64,000 bases of DNA, from the NCBI GenBank assembly GCA_016860845.1, contig BOKF01000001.1, positions 62,001 through 126,000 on the forward strand. The letters are read 5' to 3'. The DNA is from Chloroflexota bacterium. GTDB taxonomy: Bacteria; Chloroflexota; Anaerolineae; 4572-78; J111. A program made the position numbers and the translations under genes. Numbering within the stretch: the first letter of the stretch is position 1; every line of letters begins with the position of its first letter. Below the pieces are notes generated by a model. It was not told the origin of the DNA, made no database searches, and was given only the letters and a program-made list of their open reading frames with translations. This document shows, piece by piece, positions 58,042 through 64,000 of this stretch.

Positions 58042-60936
58042 CTACGGCAGCCAGGTGGGATACCGCTCGTTTTTGGAAGTGGCGGTCACCTGGTTCCACT
58101 GGCTGCGGGGAATTTCGGTGGGTGCGCCGCCGGGAGCGGGGAGAGTGTAAATATCCCAATTACTGCCGCTGTTAGCGGTAAAGGCAATGGTCCGGCCGTC
58201 GGGCGACCAGGCCGGCTCCCGTTCATCGCCGGGGTCGCCGGTCAGGCGGGTTAACTTCCCCCCTGGGATTTCCAACAAAAATAAATTCCAATTGCCGTCG
58301 CGATTGCTGGCAAAGAGCAGAGTGCGGCCATCCGGCGACCAGACCACCGGCCAATCGTCGGCGGGGTGGTCGGTGAGACGCTGTTGGTTGCTGCCGTCGT
58401 CGTTCATGCGATAGATTTCCACATTGCCATCACGGTCGGAAACGAAAGCAATTTGGCCCCCATCCGGCGACCAGGCCGGCCACTCGTCGAAGCCCCGGCT
58501 GGAGGTGAGTTGGGTCACATTGCCACCGTTGGCATCCATGACATAAATATCAAGATTACCGCCTCGGCCGGAGCTGAAGGCAATGCGGCGGTTATCCGGG
58601 GAGAGGGCGGGCTGCAGGTCGTCCCCGGCACTTTGAGTCAGATTAAGCGGCTGGCCGGTGGGGGAGGCCAGGTAAAGGTCACGGTTGCTGCCGGCCAGGT
58701 CGCCGGAAAAGAGAGCTTCGTAGCCGGACGCACGGCGCAGCCAGCTCAATCTGCTGGCCGCAGCCGGGCCGGTTGCGGCGATCAGGCGGGTATTGGGAAT
58801 CGGCTCAAAATTCAGCTCAAGCAGCGCCGGGTAGCTGAGCGGGTCAACGGTCAAAACCGGGGGCGGCGGGGTCGGTGACAGGACAGTGAGGTTGGCTGCC
58901 TCGGTAGCCTTGGGTTGAGCTGTGGGCTGAAGGGCAGGCGGCGGAACCGGAGTTGGCGAAGGGGTAGGGGTTGTGGTCGGAAGCGCAGTCGGCGAGGGCA
59001 TGGGCGTCGTCGTGGAGGTGTGCGTTGGGGAGGGAGTGGGGGTTGCGCTGGGTACAACGGCAGTGGGGGACTCAGCATGCGCTTGAGGTTGAGAGACAAT
59101 GAGGGTTGTCGCCGTGGCCGTTGGTCTGGCCTGGGTTGGCGTCGGCGTTGCTGAAGGCGCAGAGGTTGAAGTTGGCCTGACCGTCTCGACGGGCTGTGGG
59201 GTTTTGGGCACGGTTGCTTTACCGGTGATTTGTCCGGCTGAGGCGGCTGCCGTTGCCGGACCGTCCTGGGCTTCGCTGGGATTAAGACCGTTGATGAGGG
59301 CCAGGGCCAGCACGAGACCGGTGATAAGCAACAGCAGGCCCAGCAACGTCAAGCCAAAGCGGCTGATGTAAACCGGGCTAAAGCGGGCGACCGGGCCGAA
59401 ATTGACCGACACACTGCTTGGTGTGGGTCCGGCTGTAGCCGGTGGAGGTGTTTTGGGCAGAGCTTGAGGGGAAGCTGGCCGCAAGGATTCAGCCGGGGCA
59501 GCGGCGATCACAGCCGTAACGGGCTGGCGTTCGCGTTTAGTCAGGGTCACAGCCGGCAGAGTAACAGCGGGCAGGCTGAGGTGAGTCTGTTCGGCATCTG
59601 CCTGGAGCGGCAGAGCCACAGAAAAAGTTGAGCCAACGCCCAAAACACTGCTGGCCCACAACCGCCCGCCATGCTGTTCAATGATACGTTTGCTCAGCGG
59701 CAGCCCCAAACCTGCCCTTGCCGGTGGACTGGCTCCAGCTTTCTGGCTGCGGCTAAAGGTTTGAAAAATTGTGTCCAGTTCCTCATTGGACATACCCATG
59801 CCGGTATCAGAGATAAAAATGACCAGCTCTGAACCCCGGACCTCCGTTTGGACTTCGATCATGCCCTGATCAGTATACTTGACAGCATTGCTGAACAGGT
59901 GCAACAGCGCCTGCCGCAACCAGGCTGGGTCAGCCAGCAGGGGTGGCAGAGGAGGAGCTGTGTAGCGCACCTCCAGCTTCTTCTCTCGAGCCAGGCCGCG
60001 CGCCGTCTGCACCAACTCCCCTAATAATTGGGCCGTATCAACCGGTTGGAGATCTAACTGAAAGTCATCGCTTTCCAGTTTGATCATTTCTTCCAGGCTG
60101 ATGACCAGGCCGGCCAGATGGTCAATTTGCTGCCAGGCTTCGGGCAGCCAATCGCTCCGGGCTTTGCCATTGCCGGTCTGGGCCGCAGTCTCAACTGCCT
60201 GCTCCAGCCCTTTGAGCGACACCTTCAATTCCTGAACCGCCCCTCCGATTAAATCGGAGAGCCGCTGGTCATGATGATTGATTCTTTGACGGGTACGCTC
60301 TGCCTCGCTTCTGGCTCTGGACAATTGCTCTTTAAGACCTTCGGCCTGGGTTTGCAGTTCCTGGGCGTCTTCCCTGGCTCTGAGGAGTTCCAGGGTCCGC
60401 TCACGCAGCATGTTTTTGCTGTCAATTAGACGCCGGTCAACCTTGGCAATGTAGCGCTGGCCCACAGTTGCCAGCAGGGCGGTTAGCAGCAGCAGGCTAA
60501 AGGGTGGCAGCAGCGCCAACAAATTGGTCAGGGTGAACTGCCCGCTAACAAAAACGATGATCAGGGCTACGGCTATTGAAAACAGGGCCACCGCCAGCGT
60601 GACCGCCCGGCTCAAAATTAAGCCGGCAATGATGATAATAGGAATGAAAAGATAGGGGATAAAACCGGTGAAGGGATTGGTTTGCAAAAACATCCCGGCC
60701 ACCAGGCCGATCAGTTCCAGCACCAATACATAAGCAGCCATTGCAAATTGACCGGTCCGGCGCAGCACAAAGGCAATCAGAACTACCGCCAGCAAGGCGA
60801 TAAAGCGCAGAAACCAAAGGGAAGCCGGTCCTTCCAAAATAAGAGCGAGTGTACCTCCGGCCAAACCGATGATCCCCAGGCTTAAAGTGATATAATCAAA
60901 GGCCTCTTCTTGAGCCTCGCGTACTTCATTCTCCAT
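58042..60936 (-). CDS. Histidine-less sensor kinase fused to an exported TolB-like beta-propeller
   Basis: This 964-aa protein has six or seven N-terminal membrane helices (15-165), a coiled coil (165-225) and a HisKA-like helix in which the H-E-L-R-T-P-L position reads Q-E-L-K-V-S-L (near 235). A well-kept HATPase follows (HLFSNAVKYTDQG, ISDTGMGMSNEEL, GLGLPLSKRIIEQHGGRLW), then another membrane helix (about 525-550, LLGLLLLITGLVLALALI), a 150-residue Thr/Pro/Ser stalk, and five PD40 repeats (740-964; e.g. RIAFSSGRGGNLDIYVMDANG, SPDGGQIAFVSDRDGNVEIYRM). The propeller should be outside, the kinase-like part inside. Without the histidine it may bind ATP as a pseudokinase. Confidence 0.9.
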   Translation of the reverse strand: MENEVREAQEEAFDYITLSLGIIGLAGGTLALILEGPASLWFLRFIALLAVVLIAFVLRRTGQFAMAAYVLVLELIGLVAGMFLQTNPFTGFIPYLFIPIIIIAGLILSRAVTLAVALFSIAVALIIVFVSGQFTLTNLLALLPPFSLLLLTALLATVGQRYIAKVDRRLIDSKNMLRERTLELLRAREDAQELQTQAEGLKEQLSRARSEAERTRQRINHHDQRLSDLIGGAVQELKVSLKGLEQAVETAAQTGNGKARSDWLPEAWQQIDHLAGLVISLEEMIKLESDDFQLDLQPVDTAQLLGELVQTARGLAREKKLEVRYTAPPLPPLLADPAWLRQALLHLFSNAVKYTDQGMIEVQTEVRGSELVIFISDTGMGMSNEELDTIFQTFSRSQKAGASPPARAGLGLPLSKRIIEQHGGRLWASSVLGVGSTFSVALPLQADAEQTHLSLPAVTLPAVTLTKRERQPVTAVIAAAPAESLRPASPQALPKTPPPATAGPTPSSVSVNFGPVARFSPVYISRFGLTLLGLLLLITGLVLALALINGLNPSEAQDGPATAAASAGQITGKATVPKTPQPVETVRPTSTSAPSATPTPTQARPTATATTLIVSQPQAHAESPTAVVPSATPTPSPTHTSTTTPMPSPTALPTTTPTPSPTPVPPPALQPTAQPKATEAANLTVLSPTPPPPVLTVDPLSYPALLELNFEPIPNTRLIAATGPAAASRLSWLRRASGYEALFSGDLAGSNRDLYLASPTGQPLNLTQSAGDDLQPALSPDNRRIAFSSGRGGNLDIYVMDANGGNVTQLTSSRGFDEWPAWSPDGGQIAFVSDRDGNVEIYRMNDDGSNQQRLTDHPADDWPVVWSPDGRTLLFASNRDGNWNLFLLEIPGGKLTRLTGDPGDEREPAWSPDGRTIAFTANSGSNWDIYTLPAPGGAPTEIPRSQWNQVTATSKNERYPTWLP

Positions 60937-61104
60937 GACGCTAGATCCTAAATCTCTGCTTTGATCCCGGCACGGTCAAGAACGCTAACCGTTGCAGGTT
61001 GAACGTTTGCAATGTTGTTAAAGGGCAAGATTAGCTATGTTAGCTTAAGCTTAACACAATTATGAATTGAAAAGCAATAGTAAAATGGGGGGAGGCAGAA
61101 ACCC

Positions 61105-61866
61105 TCAGTCTTCGCTGGCGCCGAACCAGGTTATCCAGATTGCGCCGCCGATGAGGAGCACAGCTAAAAGCGCCCACAATACAGCCCAGATAATCGCGGG
61201 GATAAAGGTGAAGCTGGCCATGGATTGGGCATCATTGGCCGGGGCGTTGAAAAAACGCAGGGACAGGCCCATTACGGCGGTCAAATCGGAAAAGGCCGTC
61301 AACCCGGCCTGAATAGCAACCAGGTGCAGCAAAAAGATGATCCAACCCGGCGCTGCTTTCAGGGCTACCCAGAGGAACAGGCCGCCAAAAATCATGCCAC
61401 TGACTGTAGCCAAAATGCCGCTTAAAAAATCGCCGGAGATGATGCTGGGCAGGCCGTAGCGCAGTGAAAGCAGGCCCATCGCCGCGCCGATGATGCCTAA
61501 AGCCAACCGGCTCCAACGGTGACTCCGGCCCAAAAAGATCAACACTGCTCCAAAAAGCGCCGCCCCGAGATAGCCCGCCGGTATAATCACCCAGCGCCAC
61601 CCACCCGCCGTATAAGCCAAGCCGGCCCCATTGGGAGAAACCACAAAACGAATAAACGCCCCGCCGGTCAGCAGCGCCGCCAGGCCGTGGCTTAACTCAT
61701 GCACCAGTGTGGTCAACAGGCGAAAGGGATATACCAAGCCGCTGAGCCACGGCACCAGCGCGATGAGCAGCGTGACCAGACTCGCCAGGCCGATCAGGGT
61801 GAGCGTTTGTTGCGTTGAAAAATCCTCTCGCAAAGAAGGGTTGAACAGAGTTTTGAGGTTGTCCAT
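61105..61866 (-). CDS. M50-type membrane metalloprotease-like protein
   Basis: This 253-aa protein has about six membrane helices and the zinc motif LTTLVHELSHGLAALLTGG (HExxH as HELSH near residue 56), the site-2-protease/M50B pattern. A second metal ligand motif (N/D-x-x-P-G) is not obvious, so full catalytic competence is uncertain. ATG 61866 is used instead of the longer frame to 61998, whose extra N-terminus overlaps the upstream gene; it lies 2 bases after the upstream phosphoesterase stop, implying coupling. Confidence 0.82.
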   Translation of the reverse strand: MDNLKTLFNPSLREDFSTQQTLTLIGLASLVTLLIALVPWLSGLVYPFRLLTTLVHELSHGLAALLTGGAFIRFVVSPNGAGLAYTAGGWRWVIIPAGYLGAALFGAVLIFLGRSHRWSRLALGIIGAAMGLLSLRYGLPSIISGDFLSGILATVSGMIFGGLFLWVALKAAPGWIIFLLHLVAIQAGLTAFSDLTAVMGLSLRFFNAPANDAQSMASFTFIPAIIWAVLWALLAVLLIGGAIWITWFGASED

Positions 61867-61868
61867 CC

Positions 61869-62756
61869 TTATATCTTCTCTTCGTTGAGTTGCCGATTCA
61901 CTGACTCTGCCTCCAGCGTAAAAACGGAAATCTCCGGACGGCAGTTGACTCGCACCCGGATAGACGACTCGCCCAGGCCGCGGTTGGTATAGAGCCACAT
62001 GTTCCCGACCTGATAACGGCCTATGGGATATTTGAGGCCATAGGGCGGCGCAAACAGGGGTTTCAAAAAAGGAAGAATTACCTGTCCCCCGTGCGAATGT
62101 CCGGAAAGCTGCAAGTCAAACCGACCGGTGGCCGCGCTGATATCGGCAAAATCCGGCTCGTGCGCCAGCAGGATGGCGGCACCGCTGGCAGGCAGTTGAG
62201 CTAGAACATGGTCCAGCCGGGCCTGATTCTCCCAGAAATCATCCACGCCGGCGATGTGCAGCGTGGCCTCGCCCCGGCGGAGGGTATGCACGGCATTATT
62301 CAAATCAAGCATGCCACTGTCAACCAACATCTGTCGAATTAAATCAACCTCAGCCCAATAGTCATGATTGCCCAATATGGCTACGGTACCATCCCGTGGT
62401 CTCAATTGGCTGAGGGTTACTCTAATGTCTTCAACGTGAGGCAGCGCATGGTGGCTGACAAAATCTCCGGTGATGGCTACCATGTCAGGCTGTTGCTGGT
62501 TGATCAGTTCAACGATGTGAAGCAGATGGTCGCGGGTGAGCGACGTGTCGGTATGCAGATCGCTGATTTGGACCAGGCGGTACCCGTGAAACTCAGGCGC
62601 CAGCCGAGGCAAGACCAGGCGGATGTGTTTTAGTTCAACCCAGTCCGGCTTTACCCTGGGCGGCAAAAAGCGGCGGTTGAACCGGGCGAAGGGCACTTCA
62701 ACCACCCACACCACCGGCATCACTGTTTTTAAAAAAGAGCGTAATAATTGATCCAT
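61869..62756 (-). CDS. Membrane-associated metallophosphoesterase (YkuE/YaeI-like)
   Basis: This 295-aa protein has the calcineurin-like motifs LVQISDLHTD (about 60), MVAITGDFVSHH (about 97), VAILGNHDYWAEVDLI (about 127), LLAHEPDFAD (about 183) and LQLSGHSHGGQV (about 210). The N-terminus (RSFLKTVMPVVWVVEVPF) is hydrophobic and may associate with the membrane. Family members act on UDP-2,3-diacylglucosamine or other phosphodiesters; the substrate here is unknown. Second-to-last gene of a four-gene minus-strand unit. Confidence 0.9.
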   Translation of the reverse strand: MDQLLRSFLKTVMPVVWVVEVPFARFNRRFLPPRVKPDWVELKHIRLVLPRLAPEFHGYRLVQISDLHTDTSLTRDHLLHIVELINQQQPDMVAITGDFVSHHALPHVEDIRVTLSQLRPRDGTVAILGNHDYWAEVDLIRQMLVDSGMLDLNNAVHTLRRGEATLHIAGVDDFWENQARLDHVLAQLPASGAAILLAHEPDFADISAATGRFDLQLSGHSHGGQVILPFLKPLFAPPYGLKYPIGRYQVGNMWLYTNRGLGESSIRVRVNCRPEISVFTLEAESVNRQLNEEKI

Positions 62757-62790
62757 TTGAGTCCATGTTGAAGGCTGAATGGAGAAGCTT

Positions 62791-63792
62791 TCATCCTCCT
62801 ATCACCAATACCGCTGCCCCATTAATTTGACTGCGTTTGAGCCGCAGCAACGCCTCATTGGCCTGCTCCAGTGGGAACAGCTCGATTTCGGTTTTAACCG
62901 GCACTTCTGCGGCCACTTGTAAAAAATCCAGTACATCCTGGCGGGTGCTGTTGGCTACACTCTGGATGGTCCGCTCGTGCCAGAGCAGGTCATAAGCCAT
63001 TTCGGGGATGGGACTCATATGGATGCCGCCCAGAGCCAGCGTGCCGCCCCTGTCCAGCCGCTGCAACGCCAGCGGCACCAACGATCCCGCCGGGGCAAAG
63101 ATGATGCTGCTGTCCATAAGCGCGCCAGGGTCGTCTTCCGCGCCGCCGGCCCAAACCGCTCCCAGCGAGCGGGCCAGTTGGCGGTGATGCTCTCCCCGGG
63201 TAAAGACAAACACCTCGCAACCCCAATTGTGCGCCACTTGCAGTACCAGATGAGCCGAGGCCCCAAAGCCGTACAGTCCCAGGCGCTGTCCCGGCTGCAC
63301 CCGGCTCAACCGCAGCGAGCGATACCCAACCACCCCGGCGCACAACAGCGGCGCCGCTTCGGTATCACTGAAAACTGCCGGAATAGGGTAGGCAAACTCC
63401 TCGTCCACCACCATATATTCGGCAAAGCCGCCGTCCGCGTGCAAGCCGGTGAAACAAATATTCTCGCACAAATTCTCCTTGCCGGCCCGGCAGTAGCGGC
63501 ACTGCCCGCAGGTCCGGTACAGCCAGGGCACACCCAGCCGGTCACCCGGTTGGCGCCGGGTAACGGCTTCGCCCACAGCATCCACAACCCCCACCACCTG
63601 GTGGCCGGGAATCGTCGGCAGGCGGGGCAGCGCCAGGTCGCCTTCAACAATGTGCAAATCGGTATGGCAGACACCGCAGGTATGAATTTTCAAGCGCACC
63701 TGGCCGGGGCTGGGCTGAGGCAAGTCAACCTCGGCTGCAACCAGTGGAGCAGTGTCAACTCTGGCGGCTTGATTGAGCTGCATAGCCTTCAT
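62791..63792 (-). CDS. Zinc-dependent alcohol dehydrogenase family protein
   Basis: This 333-aa MDR enzyme has the catalytic zinc site CGVCHTDLHIVEG (Cys near 37), LPTIPGHQVVGVV (His near 60, with Gln in place of the common Glu) and a later CAGVVGYRSL. Structural zinc cysteines CGQCRYCRAGKENLC lie near 90. The nucleotide fold is GLYGFGASAHLVLQVA near 170. The GHQ variant fits a zinc-binding alcohol dehydrogenase subgroup. It oxidises an unknown alcohol with NAD(P). ATG 63792 with GAGG seven bases upstream is preferred over the TTG at 63849, which would overlap the next gene. Confidence 0.9.
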   Translation of the reverse strand: MKAMQLNQAARVDTAPLVAAEVDLPQPSPGQVRLKIHTCGVCHTDLHIVEGDLALPRLPTIPGHQVVGVVDAVGEAVTRRQPGDRLGVPWLYRTCGQCRYCRAGKENLCENICFTGLHADGGFAEYMVVDEEFAYPIPAVFSDTEAAPLLCAGVVGYRSLRLSRVQPGQRLGLYGFGASAHLVLQVAHNWGCEVFVFTRGEHHRQLARSLGAVWAGGAEDDPGALMDSSIIFAPAGSLVPLALQRLDRGGTLALGGIHMSPIPEMAYDLLWHERTIQSVANSTRQDVLDFLQVAAEVPVKTEIELFPLEQANEALLRLKRSQINGAAVLVIGG

Positions 63793-63808
63793 TTTCAACC
63801 TCAATGCG

Positions 63809-64000
63809 TCAGGCTGGTTTGACTGCCTCTCCAAATAAAACTGCCCCAATTAAACCGCCAACTGCGCCCAACACACTGCCAATTATAAGGGCAAAGGCAA
63901 GCCCGACAATTCCCCCAATTAGACTACTGCCCATCATGATCCCCATAACCTCTGGCGTCATCTCACTCAGACCTATTTCGGCAGCAAGAAAGAAAGGACG
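63809..64000 (-). CDS. Glycine-zipper membrane protein (5' part outside window)
   Basis: The frame enters from the right edge and ends at the TGA complementary to 63809-63811, giving 63 residues: a polar start, EMTPEVMGIMMGSSLIGG, then a glycine-rich membrane segment IVGLAFALIIGSVLGAVGG and a short polar end EAVKPA. This is a DUF4199-like or other small two-helix membrane protein by appearance only. It is 16 bases upstream of the alcohol dehydrogenase gene on the same strand. Confidence 0.6.
   Translation of the reverse strand, partial: RPFFLAAEIGLSEMTPEVMGIMMGSSLIGGIVGLAFALIIGSVLGAVGGLIGAVLFGEAVKPA

Noticed and set aside
61867..61998. N-terminal extension of the M50-like protein
   Set aside because: It would overlap the upstream phosphoesterase gene by over 100 bases, and ATG 61866 leads straight into the membrane region.

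Overview
The window looks like a chromosomal segment of an uncultured filamentous-type Chloroflexota bacterium (Anaerolineae or a neighbouring class). This is an inference from gene style: GC-rich DNA, BTAD and cyclase/AAA/TPR regulators, DUF2723 membrane proteins, long Thr/Pro-rich linkers on exported proteins, and many dispersed palindromic and heptanucleotide repeats. There are no rRNA or tRNA genes, no CRISPR array, and no phage or transposase gene.

Layout. 1-9.6 kb: a TPR-like tail-anchored protein, glutamate dehydrogenase, two small AT-rich or repeat-flanked genes, a BTAD/AAA/TPR regulator and a BBE-type FAD oxidase. 9.7-17.6 kb: a truncated FAD-domain protein, a DUF2723 membrane protein, a Ca2+/H+ exchanger, asparaginyl-tRNA synthetase, a pair of tiny conserved genes and a frameshifted FAD oxidase. 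17.7-23.5 kb: a secreted subtilase preceded by a lipoprotein that resembles the enzyme's own prodomain, a Mut7-C protein and a molybdopterin oxidoreductase. 23.5-37.6 kb: a signalling region with a beta-helix surface protein, a 1472-aa cyclase/AAA/TPR/OppA-like fusion, a divergent Ser/Thr kinase with LGFP-like repeats, TerC, a PRC-barrel protein, an RCK channel-like protein and a histidine kinase/response regulator pair. 37.7-46.2 kb: a membrane protein, an ABC-F protein behind a leader-peptide attenuator, a saccharopine-dehydrogenase-like enzyme and a large SBBP/DUF11 surface protein. 46.6-57 kb: a probable tsaE-tsaB-rimI-zinc ribbon-UDG transcription unit, phosphoesterase, DUF4349 lipoprotein, a cNMP-binding/bPH protein and a large membrane protein. 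57-64 kb: an alpha/beta hydrolase, a histidine-less kinase fused to a beta-propeller, and a short operon (Gly-zipper protein, alcohol dehydrogenase, phosphoesterase, M50-like protease).

Most notable: (1) a consensus promoter, an apparently leaderless 26-codon uORF and mutually exclusive hairpins upstream of the ABC-F gene, the architecture of ribosome-mediated attenuation; (2) at least a dozen different heptanucleotide tandem arrays, several inside reading frames or supplying start and stop codons; (3) unusual signalling fusions; (4) the lipoprotein/subtilase pair; (5) a shared C-terminal motif of the form [Y/F]-L-P-[I/V]-[I/V] on three exported proteins.

All functional calls rest on motif reading of the translated sequence. 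No database search or structure prediction was run.
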